Part shown: piece after piece, positions 21,133 to 31,929 of the stretch
How the letters are laid out: each line of letters opens with the position of its first letter
How positions within the stretch are numbered: position 1 is the first letter of the stretch
Assembly (NCBI RefSeq): GCF_023078275.1
Contig: NC_062978.1
Span: 18,809,883-18,873,882 of the forward strand
Source: Leguminivora glycinivorella
Taxonomy: Eukaryota; Arthropoda; Insecta; Lepidoptera; Tortricidae
Direction of reading: 5' to 3'
Length of the DNA stretch: 64,000 nt
Translations under genes and position numbers: made by a program
The notes under the pieces: model-generated
Database searches by the model: none
Told to the model about the DNA's origin: nothing
What the model saw: the letters and a program-made list of their open reading frames with translations, nothing else

Positions 21133-21554
21133 AATAGTTATTTGTTATACAAGAGTGCAAAGTATTCTAACGCCGAGTGTGGAACTCGCAAGCTCAGGAT
21201 TCCATTCTCGAACCACTCGCTTCGCTCGTGGTTCAACTATAGAATCCTTTCGCTTGCTCGTTTTTCAATACACGAGAAGATAAAATACATTTGCATTCGT
21301 GTGTAACACAAAACTTTTCCCCTCGCTATAGCGAGGTTAGTACAACGCAAAAAACGCGTTTATCATTGCTTCTAGTAGTTCCACAGGTGGTAAAACATCT
21401 TCATCACTAGATTAACCCACTTTTATCAATTTTAAAGCAGAAAATTTGCCACGTATCAAGGTCAAATTACTTTATCCACTAGTGGATAAAATGTGTTTTT
21501 ACCCGCTGGTATTAAAGGACAAAACACGTGTTTCCGAGCTAGTGAGGGGAAAAA
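21133..21554 (-). repeat. 430-bp element, copy c, core inverted
   Basis: Head-to-tail with copy b, ~20 bp apart. Both flanks are collinear with b, but the ~95-bp palindromic core is reversed: after GAGTGTGGA it reads ACTCGCAAGCTCAGGATTCC instead of ATTGAAAAACGAGCAAGTG. The inverted core lies between imperfect inverted repeats (AACTTGCGAGTTTTTT / AAAAACGAGCAAGT). Confidence 0.75.
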
Positions 21555-21556
21555 AT

Positions 21557-22265
21557 CATTGCTCTATCTTCAAAAACCAGGGAGGAAATAGTCGAGAGCG
21601 TTTGTATGGAGAATTGACCCCTTCTGTATCGTCTTAAATGTAAAAATGATTTGGTTTTGATTCATGTCACCTAATGAAGTTAAAGTGATAAATATCCTCT
21701 TGAATACACATTTTCAAATTTCAACAGTTGTGTTAAGAACATAACACGTAAAACTTTAATGAATTGCAATTCGTTACTGGCCAAAATTTATTGTGTACTA
21801 TTCTATCAGCAAGGCCTAGTAAAATTTTAAGGCTAAATATCTGCCTGACTGAAATGAATACCTGAAATTTTAAGATACGCAATTACTTTTCAATCTTTAC
21901 GTACGCAATCACGCAGACACAACAGATGTGCAAGTTGCAAAAAAGTTTTCAAATTTATAGGATCTATTAAATATTTCCTTAATATATATTTATTTAAACA
22001 TAACATTAAGTAGTTAAGGTAAATGGAAAAGTATAAAATTTTCATTGAAAAAACAAGTTGCCAAGCTACTGCCTCAGTATTTTCTGTGGTAATAAGTTTT
22101 ATAAAAAGTGTATAAAGCTTCGCCGAGGTTCGAGAGGATATTACTTTCCAAGATTATGATCTGGGCCCGCGTTAGTTTGTACGCGGCTGTAAAACTAAAC
22201 TTCTACCACGAGTTTGACTTTCAATGCGTTACTCGATAACGTAAACGTTACAAAAAATACCTAGG
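21557..22265. other. Non-coding tract, no feature seen
   Basis: No frames, RNA motifs or repeat ends that I recognise. Confidence 0.45.
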
Positions 22266-22270
22266 TACAG

Positions 22271-22394
22271 TAAACGGCCATAAAGAATGCACATCGGTTT
22301 TTCATCTTCGTAAAGCGTTGTCTCTTTCTTGCTTATGTCTTATGTGAAGTTAATTGTCTCTTTCCAAAGACTGTGCATTCTTTATGGCCGTTTA
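22271..22394. mobile_element. MITE family B (TAAACGGCCATAAAGAATGC), copy 1
   Basis: The inverted ends TAAACGGCCATAAAGAATGC and GCATTCTTTATGGCCGTTTA are near perfect. The interior carries GTCTCTTTCTTGCTTATGTC. A second, diverged copy in the opposite orientation is at 47315. Confidence 0.75.
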
Positions 22395-22649
22395 GTGTAT
22401 GTTATTTTTGGTATTGGTAAATAAAATTTTGGGGATGCTGTTGACTTGCTCCGTACAATGGATGTCATTTTCCGTGATGTTAAGCTATCTAGCAAGGTAT
22501 CATGGTAGAGGCTTTAATGGGATTGGGTAAAAAAAAGACTGCACCAGCGTCACATACTGGTCTGATATTAAAGCGCGTCAAGTGTCAAATCTTATTCAAC
22601 TCAATTCTCGCGAAGCCAGGATTATGGGCTTCATTAAATTATTCTATCT

Positions 22650-22873
22650 AAGGTACAATGGGGCAACTACGACTTGGGCATTTTCAAGTGATGAATTTAT
22701 TCCATGTTTTACACTATTTACTTGAGTTCCATACGTATGTATCTATTGAACACGCGTGCCGTATGTGACCAGTTCAGTGGACACTATCCAATAAGTAATG
22801 CAAAAATTGTAAAACATGGAAAAAACGAGTAGTTGAAAATTGCCCCCCAGTCGTAAATCTCCCGCTGTACCTA
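22650..22873. mobile_element. MITE with TAGGTACA ends
   Basis: The left AAGGTACAATGGGGCAACTA and the complement of the right (TAGGTACAGCGGGAGATTTA) are imperfect inverted repeats that extend into CGACT(T/G)GGG. Blocks with AAAACATGG (TTCCATGTTTTAC at the left) are also inverted further in. Confidence 0.6.
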
Positions 22874-22874
22874 A

Positions 22875-23600
22875 TACGTTTATCAGTATACAGGCATGTG
22901 GTCCGTTACAAGCTATTACTATAACATGTTAGGTACTCTAATGGTTTCCTATTTAGCTCTGAATAATTATCCTCTTCCCTAAACATTCATGCCGATAACG
23001 TTTCTGCTGGAACCTAACCCGACTTTTTACCTCAGACCCTTAAAAGGCTAGGTCCTTCGTAACTAGCTTGTCGCGCTACATGCTTCTCTCTCGCACATTA
23101 CTATATAGAAAGAGATGTAACACCCCAAATAAGGGCTAAAAGACTGGTTGCGCGCGAGCCGCCTGTACAAGCTCCAAATGCGGATATCGACTTTTTAAAA
23201 ACCTTAAGTTCCACATTAATTTTATCAGATGTGGACTTTAAACGTAAATATATAAAGGTTAATTTACATTAGTAGTTTTGTAGTATAGGGACAAGTTTTT
23301 AAAGACTACTTGCGAGGCTTGACGCACGCCAAAGAAATCCGATAAGAAACTTTCTTTCAAGTTTTTGCTAGTTAAGAATGTTGGTTTGTGTACGATCCAG
23401 TAAGTACTTAGTTGGATATGTCAAGCATTACAGTCTAAATACCTAAAGTTACATAGGTACTATAGGTAGATAAGTAGAAGAATTTAATAGTAGTAGTAAA
23501 ACACTTTATTGTACCAGAAAATAATACAACACACAAGAAAAAGAGCTAAAATTAAACTGCATTTATGCAGCCAATAAAGTTCTCATCTTTTCGATAATAT
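22875..23600. other. Non-coding tract, no feature seen
   Basis: No supported feature. A short GC-richer patch lies near 23060-23165. Confidence 0.4.
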
Positions 23601-23606
23601 ATTGAA

Positions 23607-23794
23607 CTAGCTTCACCACCCATTTTAGGGAAGTGGGGGGTTAGAAAGAAACAAAAAGTAGCCTATGTCACTCTGCATCCCTTCAACTATCTCCACTTAA
23701 AAAATCACGTCAATTGATGGTCGCTCCGTTTTGCCGTGAAAGACGGACAAACAAACAGATACACACACTTTACCATTTATAATATTAGTATAGA
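23607..23794 (-). mobile_element. Small Helitron, long subfamily without hairpin
   Basis: In reverse it starts TCTATACTAATATTATAAAT and ends CTAG at 23607. The usual GC-rich hairpin next to CTAG is absent; instead AGTGGGGGGT-type sequence (CACCACCCATTTTAGGGAAG on the plus strand) lies there. This sequence marks a longer subfamily also seen at 29150 and 49524. Confidence 0.75.
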
Positions 23795-23799
23795 TTATA

Positions 23800-24410
23800 A
23801 ACAGTCATTAAGACCACCTAGTTGACGCAAAAAAAATATTTACCTACTTCTTATCAGGAATTTTCACTTAAATTATTTTGATATCATTACTTTCTGATTA
23901 AGTGATTACGATTTTTTTTATAGAGTTGCACTTACATGTCACTTTATTACCACACGCTTCTAAACTATTATGAAAATTGATTTCCGATCATTGTAACCAC
24001 CTAGCCACCCAAGTTCAGAGAACTGTAACTTCAGAATACGCGGTACTGCTAATGTTAGGACAGATCGACTTCAGACAAAATTATTCCCCAGGGCACCTAA
24101 AGTGCGATCACTCATATCACAGCCCTTAATTATCACAACATATGTCGGTTTGTATGTTCGTATATACAGGCTCGATGTTCCATTTATCTCTGTCAAGGCC
24201 CGCTGCGACGTGCATTAGGCGCTGATACGGCTAAGAGAAACGTCTGACGGCAACGTGTACTTTAAAAAGGACTTTAGGCTTGGCTTTTGAATGAGAATTA
24301 CGTGAGATTTATGGTAAAACTGGAGTTGTTTGTTATAGCAAAAGTTACTGAAGGAGAAATTTCTCAGCATATACTCTTTATCAGCAGTTCTACTTCAAAA
24401 AGTAAGGCCT
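23800..24410. other. Non-coding tract, no feature seen
   Basis: No supported feature. Confidence 0.4.
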
Positions 24411-24414
24411 GATT

Positions 24415-24547
24415 TAAGGCCGGTTGCATCAAACTGTCTGTCGCGATCAAAGCGTTCGTTAAATTTTATTGTATGGGAAGTTCCATAGACATCTGATGCT
24501 GCGTGACGATGATGTGTGTCAAATGTGGTTGATGCAACTGGCCCTTA
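24415..24547. mobile_element. MITE with GGCCGGTTGCATCAA ends
   Basis: TAAGGCCGGTTGCATCAAAC at the left is matched by the complement of the right (TAAGGGCCAGTTGCATCAAC). The TTA/TAA at the edges fits a TWA target. First of three abutting MITEs. Confidence 0.65.
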
Positions 24548-24649
24548 GACGGCATGCGAACTCACATGCTATTTTAGTTACATTGCGAGCTGTTGAGGTA
24601 ACATACGATTTTATTATAAAAATCGTATGCGAGTTCTCGTACCGTCTAA
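24545..24649. mobile_element. MITE with TTAGACGG ends
   Basis: TTAGACGGCATGCGAACTC is matched by the complement of GAGTTCTCGTACCGTCTAA. An inner palindrome around CGATTTTTATAATAAAATCG is present. It shares its outer TTA with the preceding MITE. Confidence 0.55.
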
Positions 24650-24657
24650 ATTGGCCC

Positions 24658-24796
24658 TAAGTGCGTTTTCACAGCATCCGATCCAATATCGGATGTCGGA
24701 CCAATATCCCATATATTTACGCCGCCATCTTTGATTATTTCCTTTGAATTTTTTCCTACATCCGATATCGGATCGGATAATGTGAAAACGCACTAA
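24658..24796. mobile_element. MITE family C (GTGCGTTTTCACATTATCCG), copy 1
   Basis: The element 24661-24793 has ends GTGCGTTTTCACAGCATCCG and CGGATAATGTGAAAACGCAC, with TAA on both sides. The interior has GATATCGGAT repeats and CCGCCATCTTTGATT. PIF/Harbinger-like by its TAA duplication (inference). Confidence 0.8.
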
Positions 24797-24799
24797 GGC

Positions 24800-25350
24800 T
24801 AGAATCTCTTACTAGACCAATACAAAAATCAGAAATGTGTTGGATAGTAATATAGCCTGAAATTCTCCAAGATGATTGTAAGCGTGGAAGTAATCATTGA
24901 AAATCAAGGTACAAACAATCTAATAACAGAAAATTAATTTAGTCAATTTAAGCTTATTGAATTCCTCGCTCCGTAGTAATCTAAAAGTAAAAACATGCTT
25001 CGCAAAAAACAATAACGCTTAAATTCTCCCGACAATTTCTACAAATAATTTTCCAAAGAAATTCCCTTTTACTGGATGGTAGTTAATTTTAATGCTGGCA
25101 GTAATTTACAAATCTTTCGAGCCTGGAGTGTGCACGAGTGGCCGTCCTTAATCGCGAGGGCGGCGCAAGGAAGCGGCGGAGGCGGGAGCGGGGAGCATCG
25201 CGGAAGCGTATCGATATTCGCTAGTAGTTAGCAAGTGTTACGTTGGATATAAGTCTTGTGGGTGTTGCAGAATAAAATCAAACCATTTTGCGATTTTTGT
25301 CAAATACACATTTTTCTTGTTATTTAACTTAACATTTTTTATCATGGATT
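24800..25350. other. Tract with a GC-rich patch
   Basis: A patch at 25130-25215 (CGAGGGCGGCGCAAGGAAGC, GGCGGAGGCGGGAGCGGGGA) stands out from AT-rich surroundings. No frame or repeat arm explains it. Confidence 0.45.
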
Positions 25351-25356
25351 CTTACA

Positions 25357-25497
25357 CCAGTAGGCCTAGCACATGATTACCGCGAAAGTATGTCGCCGCG
25401 AGATAGATCACACGTCTTCTTCTAACTGTATCAATGACATAAGGACGGGTAGTCTATCTCGCGGCAATCATGCGCTAACTCTGCTGGTTGTTTCTTA
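25357..25497. mobile_element. MITE family D, copy 1
   Basis: The left CCAGTAGGCCTAGCACATGA and the complement of the right (CCAGCAGAGTTAGCGCATGA) are inverted, continuing into CCGCGA and GATAGA. The core ATCACACGTCTTCTTCTAAC is shared with 36327-36457. Confidence 0.7.
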
Positions 25498-26010
25498 ATC
25501 ACCCACTTTACTAGGAACTAGGAACATGTGTGTCCATCAGCAGATCAACTCGGCACCGTCAGCAGTCGATACTTTAATATATTTTATATATTGCATTTTC
25601 ACCCAGCGTATGTCTATGTCTAGTTTCAGTGGTTAAAGTAATAGGTAGAATAGTTAATTAGTAATATATTCAGTTTAATAAAAAAAAATAGTTTAGTAAA
25701 AATCGCGAAACTAAACAATACCAAGTTATTCATCGGACATGAAAAGGACATCATCATATCTCAAAACAGTGTTTTCATTATCGCTATCGCTTGTGACTTG
25801 TTTCAACTGTTACCTTTATAAGAGAAGTTAGTTTTTCTTGGGTTTTCATGCCGAGGTGCAAGTAAATTAGACGGTGCCCGCTTAATGAGGACTTATCAAC
25901 GCAGCTCAAGTGCACCTCATTCAATATTATGCAATTTTATTTATTGAAAAGTTGTTAATTTATTTTGCGAAATGTTCGCAGTAGGGCATTGAGTATTTAT
26001 ATTAAATACA
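25498..26010. other. Non-coding tract, no feature seen
   Basis: No supported feature. Confidence 0.4.
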
Positions 26011-26015
26011 TACAT

Positions 26016-26095
26016 ACATACAATCACGCCTGTATCCCATAAAGGGGTAGGCAGAACACATGAAACTACTAAAGCTTCAGTGCCACCATGCATGC
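26016..26095 (-). repeat. SINE (ATGT-tailed), 3' end
   Basis: (CATA)n then ACAATCACGCCTGTATCCCA to AAAGCTTCAGTGCCACC. 5'-truncated. Confidence 0.7.
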
Positions 26096-26577
26096 TGTAT
26101 TTTATACCAGACATATAATATACTGGTCGACTGTTTTAATAGTCTTCTTCAAAGTAAAATACATTAGTGTACCTACAGAAAATTACACCTGTCCTACAGA
26201 AGGTAAATTTGTATTGTATACGTAAATGATGTCCTTCTGACGACTTTTTCTGAAGTCTACCTGAGAGCAATTTTGCAATGCAGTGTGCACGCAAAAGCAT
26301 GGCCATGCACCACCATACTTTAGGATGAAAAAGCCAGTGCATCCTTACTTTATTCTCACTTTAAAAAACTTTGGATGTTACGTCTGTCGAAAAACCACAT
26401 GGATCCCTTCCTACAGTCAATTCCTAGAGATCTTCTACCACGACTCGACGTACCTATAATTAAGTAAAGACCATAATCAATTAATCATGGCTTCGCGGCA
26501 ATAAGTCGTTTGGTCGTAATTTTGACACAGGTTGCACTGTTATATCGCAGTAAATAGTAAATGACGCTAGTGCAGTT

Positions 26578-26800
26578 TTTTTAGGGTTCCGTACCAAAAA
26601 GCCTCAAAAGGCTAACCCTAAGTGCGTTTTTACATTATCCGGTCCAATATCGGATGTAGGGAGGATTTCAATAGCAAAAATCAAAGATGGCGGCTTAAAT
26701 GTATGGGATATCCGTCCTACATCCGATATCGGATCGGATAATGTGAAAATGCACTTATGGTGTGACTTTGTCCGTCTGTCTATCTGTCACATTACTAAAT
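26578..26800 (-). repeat. 'AGGGTTCCGTACC' repeat carrying a MITE
   Basis: TTTAGGGTTCCGTACCAAAA at 26578-26620 and GTGACTTTGTCCGTCTGTCT after 26757 belong to one common lepidopteran repeat, split by the MITE at 26622-26754. Related pieces are at 28165-28245 and 45549-46047. Confidence 0.55.
26619..26757. mobile_element. MITE family C, copy 2
   Basis: The element 26622-26754 has the ends and core of the copy at 24661. The flanks are TAA and TTA, differing by one base. It sits inside the AGGGTTCCGTACC repeat. Confidence 0.75.
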
Positions 26801-26892
26801 ATTTTCTTACATACTTACACCACCCATTTCCTTTCTCAAAACCATTTACAAAAGTAACGCATTCTAAATCGTCAAAAAATCGTGGTTGGGGA

Positions 26893-27032
26893 TACAGTCT
26901 GATCAAAAAGAGTCGAAATTAAAAGAGTGGCAAGATTGTAGTGTCATCCCTTTCAAATTAATATGTGTGAGAAAACGGGACGGCACTACGATGTTGCCAT
27001 TTTTTATTTCTACTGTTTTTGGTCAGACTGTA
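26893..27032. mobile_element. Tc1/mariner-type MITE with TA duplication
   Basis: The element 26895-27030 has ends CAGTCTGATCAAAAA and TTTTTGGTCAGACTG, flanked by TA on both sides. 136 bp and non-coding. TA duplication is the signature of the superfamily. Confidence 0.8.
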
Positions 27033-27037
27033 CTGCC

Positions 27038-28436
27038 GTCATGGGTAGGGCTGCCATCTCGAATTTCGCCAAACCCGGACAAAGATACAAAAAACCCGGA
27101 CATTTGGCGTAAATCGCATTTTTTTCCCGGACGAGTCAGAATTTATTTTTAAAAAACATTACCTTTCATTTTCATCCATTTATTTTTTTAATTTCACACA
27201 ATGTGTAATTTGGGCATTTTCGCGAGAAGAAACACCGAAAAAATTTTTTTAAGGTAGGTAAATTTTATGTTTTTCTACTCAGAATAACGAGCCCTTTCTA
27301 TCTAGGGCAAAAAACAGGAGACAAAAAAAGTGGTCACAAAATTTTCTATTCTTTTGCGTACTTTCCACTTTGTAATCGCTGTACAAAGTGTTTGAAAAAT
27401 GGTAACGAAGTGGAAGAATTAAATTTGGGACGCTTTTTTTACCTAGTAGGATCGAAATGGCTCGTTGATTCTGAGTAGGGAAAACGTGAAATTTACCTAT
27501 TTTACAAAAAACAGTTTTAGAATCTTTTTCGCGAAAATGCACATTTGCAATAACAATAACAAAAACAAAAAAAATCTTACAAAAAAAAATTGTCTTTTTT
27601 TAGGTTACTAAGTTACTAGGTCAAATTAGAAAGAGCTCAAATTGCACATAATTATCAAAACTATTTCTTATAATTTTTTTGTTGAAGAAAAAAAAAGAGT
27701 TTTGAAGGAAAATGTTTAAAAAATACCGTTCTTCCCCCGGCCCCCTTATCTCCGAAGTTTACCAACGAAAAATTGTGAACATTTTACGAAACATTGGCTT
27801 TATGCTAAATATTACAGGAAAAATTAAATCGAGTGTGTATCTTGGAAACTGTTTTTTTAATTGACAAAAAACTTTTCAATTTCAACTTTAAATTTTACCA
27901 CCCTTGCATATACATATTATACATCCATATCATATTTCAAAATTATACGAGATTTTACCTAAAATATTATCTTTCAAATAAAGTAAAAACTGTCGAAATC
28001 GGTTAAGATCAGAAGAATTATCCCTGAAAAACCATCACACAATACAGGTCGCGCAAATTAGATAATTCACCGAGAGGTATACTATGTACCTACACAATAA
28101 TGCTCATTAGTACCTATACTTCTAGACAGGTCATTAGAGTTACATATATGAACTGAGTTTTTTTTTAACCATTGAACGTTTGTACGAATACGGAACCCTC
28201 GGTGGGCGAGTCCGAGTCGCATTTGGCCGGTTTTTTATTATGTAAACAGATATTAGTTAATCAGCCAACTTAAATTCGCTGATAAATACTTAAATTCAAT
28301 GAGTTGCCTCCTTACGTGAAAAGTGTCCGGGTTTTCCCCGGACACTTCTTGTTTCCCCGCCCGGACGGACCCCGGACGGCTTCCAAACTAGGACAAATCC
28401 GGGGAAACCCGGACGGATGGCAGCCCTAGTCATGGG
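27038..28436. mobile_element. hAT-type element, 1.4 kb, duplication GTCATGGG
   Basis: The element 27046-28428 starts TAGGGCTGCCATC and ends GATGGCAGCCCTA, with GTCATGGG on both sides. Subterminal CCCGGAC/GTCCGGG repeats are dense at both ends. The interior is AT-rich, and its right part (to about 28245, with CCGAGTCGCATTTGGCCGG) is another common repeat, evidently nested. No hAT transposase motif is visible in any frame, so it is non-autonomous or gutted. Confidence 0.9.
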
Positions 28437-28439
28437 TGT

Positions 28440-29149
28440 TCGCAGTAACGCAGTTGTCTAGCAGTAATCGGATGTGCATACATTGGTGCTGCATGCGTTT
28501 TTTTTACTACCTCGTATGTAGATATTTTTAGTAGAAACGTACTGTGAATTGTGTATTAAAACAGGTGCCACCCTATTAGGGATAACAATACATATTCAGC
28601 ACGTTGAATTAGGCTAGAAGACAAGTTTTTATGAATGGTATCAGGTATTAATTACATGGGGTATAATATAATATAAGGGACATTCCCTGAGAATATGTGC
28701 CTCATCTGACTGTCAGCGCACTTTATACATTTTGTATTATGAGTCGTGCCAATTAGATCGCAGATCCATTTTTTTGGGAATAATCGTCAGAAATGGTAGT
28801 CAGGTGTTAAAGACTCTAAATGTACAACTAAATATAAGAGACAGTGGTACGGCACTGTTATTCCGATGGCGGTTTTGTACGGCAGTACCTACCTACACTT
28901 TTATTTATTTTGTGAAATGTGCATGTTACTTATATCTATGGCATCTATAATGTACCTATTTTGTTTGTAATCAGGTTTATTTTAGCATGCAAAAGTCACA
29001 AACTACAGGCATGTGCATAAGTCTGTGGCTAGTCGTAGGCACGACAATTTCCATGTCAAAAGGTCGGTAGCTAGTCTACGCATACTAAAGTACATAGGTG
29101 CACATACTAAAGCCCTCTCTGTAGATAGGGTACTCCCATTTCTGCAGTA
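28440..29149. other. Non-coding tract, no feature seen
   Basis: Open frame 28732-28950 has no recognisable domain. No repeat ends. Confidence 0.4.
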
Positions 29150-29512
29150 CTAGCTTTTGCCCGCAGCTTCGCTCGCGTTAAATTCTAAAATTGTGGAATG
29201 CTCTACTCCCCAGTTTAGGGAAGTGAGGGTTACGGCCCAGCCACGACATTGGTCTAAGCGCGACAGCGGTGAGCGGCAACCATATGTGCGAATGAAAAGT
29301 CCCATCGCTGTGTCTCGCTTCAATGTATGGTCGCCGCTCGCCGCTGTCGCGCTTAGACCAATGTCGTGGCTGAGCCGTTAGAAAGACAAAAAGTAGCCAA
29401 AGTCACGCTCGATCCCTTTAACTGTCTCCACTTAAAAAATCACGTCAATTCGTCGCTCCGTTTTGCCGTAAAAGACTGACAAACAAACAGACACACACAT
29501 ACATAGTATGGA
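29150..29512 (-). mobile_element. Small Helitron (long subfamily) with a MITE inside
   Basis: In reverse it starts TCCATACTATG and ends at the family hairpin and CTAG (29150-29153). It includes the extra AATTGTGGAATGCTC segment of the long subfamily. A 145-bp MITE interrupts it after GGGTTA. Confidence 0.8.
29230..29380. mobile_element. PIF/Harbinger-like MITE nested in a Helitron
   Basis: The element 29233-29377 has inverted arms of ~45 bp (CGGCCCAGCCACGACATTGG at the left and its inverse at the right, continuing through CTAAGCGCGACAGCGG). TTA is duplicated (29230-29232, 29378-29380). The Helitron copy at 23607 shows the empty site GGGGTTAGAAAG with one TTA. Confidence 0.85.
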
Positions 29513-31860
29513 TTGTTATGAATTATACCTATGAGCCTTTTTGGCAAAGTATCTATTGAAAACTATTTTAAATAGTAATTATATTCACAATTTTATTTGT
29601 TGCAGTTCTCACACGAAATCCGAGAAATTTACACAATAGGTAACCCATGCAGCGAACATCCTTCTGTTTCTTCAGGCTCCTATTCACGTTTTATGTTACG
29701 ATTCTAATGAAACACTGCATTACGTAATAACGTATTATTTTGGTATTCGTTTATTTAAGAAACTAACATGTCGTCAGTTGTCACTACTTTGAAAAAAAAA
29801 ACGTATCTTCTGTTAACGAGAAGACGAATGTAGATGCGTATATATATAACTATGTGGGATGCATATATATATTTGCAACTCAAGCGCGGACCCAGCTTCG
29901 TGCCCAGGGGGAGGTCACGTGGCCCAGGTCCTAGGGTCTATTTGTACGGCCAACCTAGGCTCCAGGGTGGACGGGTCATGACCCCCATGACCACTTTCCC
30001 CTGGATCCGCGCATGTTACAACTTTAAGTAGCAGTGTGAGATACGAGACTTTATCAAAGTAGTGACGATGTACGGTCGCTTAGGTTTACAGGGACCTGCA
30101 TATGTAAAAATAAATAAATTAATATGACGTCTGCATTACTCATATTCATCAATCGCAAAAAAACCTGTAATTCACGCAACTCAACGGTTTCGCCACAGAA
30201 TCAGCTTATGCCGAATTAATTCTCTCTGAAGCTACATAATTACGTTCAAAGAAGATGTATCTTCCTCCATCAGTATTCCCATTCCCCGTCAGATTGAACC
30301 TTAGGGGAATCAGTTAAGGTTTCAACTGGGTTAGCGGGTAAGATAAGTCCGAGGGTAGGATAAGCCGATCTCAAAAGGAGCACGTGATATGCCGATTGCA
30401 TTCAGGGCACCGCAGTCATATTTTAATATTGTGTATTCCGGATTACATTTAAATTGCGTCTCGGGGGGCCTGAGGTGTAATTAAATTGAACGCGATCAAA
30501 GCCGTAGCTTTTGTGATGAAATGAAATAAAATAAAATAGGTTTTTCGGTGATGCTTAGTCTTGTTAGCCACGGTTTGTTAAATCTTCATGTGGGCATTGC
30601 TGGAATTTCAACTTACTGTTAGTTCAAATAGACGTTAAAATCAACAGACATTTTCGATGAAATTCTAACATAAGGTGAAAATAATATTACTAACAATTAC
30701 CTTACCTACTACAAAAGCTAGGTATCCAGTTTTCTATTATGAGTTGTGTAATTTACACAAAAGGAAGAAGGTACTCAATTACTCTCTCTAAAAGGACTAC
30801 TACTACTCATAAAAGGATTTCAACAACTCACGGCCTCAATAAAAACCTACTAATATCAGGGGCGGCTCACTCCGCGATTCTATCGCCGCGCTACAAGTAC
30901 ATCCTGGCGGCCGCGATTTCGCGGCCTACTCAGGGGTGGCGCGTTCTCACGGAATGCATGTTCGCACTTTCTATTGTTACTTTACGTCGCGAGGTTTTTT
31001 TTTACGTTGTAAGAATTTTGTAGGTATTTAAAAGGCGGCATTTCGTGAACATCAAAGCAGTAGGCCTTCTGTACTTGTACTATTATAATATATTCTGTGC
31101 TAATAACTAGACATTGTAATTTCGAATAAAATAAAGGAATTCATAAATGTGTTTTCTAGGTAGATGATCAATTAAATTGAGGCTCATTTTAGTGTCATAA
31201 TACATAATTAGTTAATTATTATAACATTAAAATGGAATACTTATTCCAGCTGGCTTCGGACATATATAAGTATGTATACTTTTTCCTTTAACATGACAAT
31301 GCTGCACCGAAATTCAAAAGTTACGATGTCTACTTATAACATCTCCAATTTTCCATTCTACAATACGCCTGCGATTCACGAAATAATCAATTTGACTAAT
31401 CCGTAATAAGAATAAACAGACAATGTATTAAAGTATAATAAAACTGTGCGATTGATTATCAACTCAATTGACACGACACAAAACTGCATTTTCGATGATA
31501 TGGCAAAAGTATCTGGCGACGAGAACTTTTCATTGTAATCTTAACACATGTGTCTCACAGATATATACTAAATACACCACCTAAGTGTCCATATTGTCTC
31601 GGGTGAAGAATTGATATGTTTATAAGAAATATTCAATCCATAATAACTGATAAATACAACGACGTATCACTTTCATTTCTCTTAAACAGCGTAGGCCCAA
31701 TTCAGTTAAATAATAAGTCGGGGGTTCGATACAAGTTCGGTTTATATGATTGTAGTTAAAAATCTAAAAATTTTGGTATCGCAAAAATTGGGACCTATCG
31801 GATCACTATGCAGGAAGTGCTGCCTGCAGTGTGTAGGCTTGGTGATAAATAATTATACGC
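29513..31860. other. Long tract without a supported gene
   Basis: A segment at 29884-30010 with GCGCGGACCCAG and the inverse-like CTGGATCCGCGC looks like a dispersed repeat. Another at 30855-30960 (GCGGCCGCGATTTCGCGGCC) is GC-rich. Nothing else is recognisable, and frames are short and motif-free. Confidence 0.4.
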
Positions 31861-31866
31861 AATACA

Positions 31867-31926
31867 TTTGAAATTTTGGATGTTACATCTGTGTCATGAC
31901 ACAGATGTAACATCCAAAATTTCAAA
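31867..31926. repeat. Perfect 60-bp palindrome
   Basis: Arms 31867-31896 and 31897-31926 are exact reverse complements with no spacer; the centre is GTGTCATGACAC. No target duplication is evident. It could be a de novo palindrome, a minimal MITE or an assembly artefact. Confidence 0.9.
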
Positions 31927-31929
31927 CCA

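Noticed and set aside
31867..31926. Rho-independent terminator or operator
   Set aside because: The sequence is eukaryotic with no adjacent gene; a perfect palindrome alone does not support such a call.
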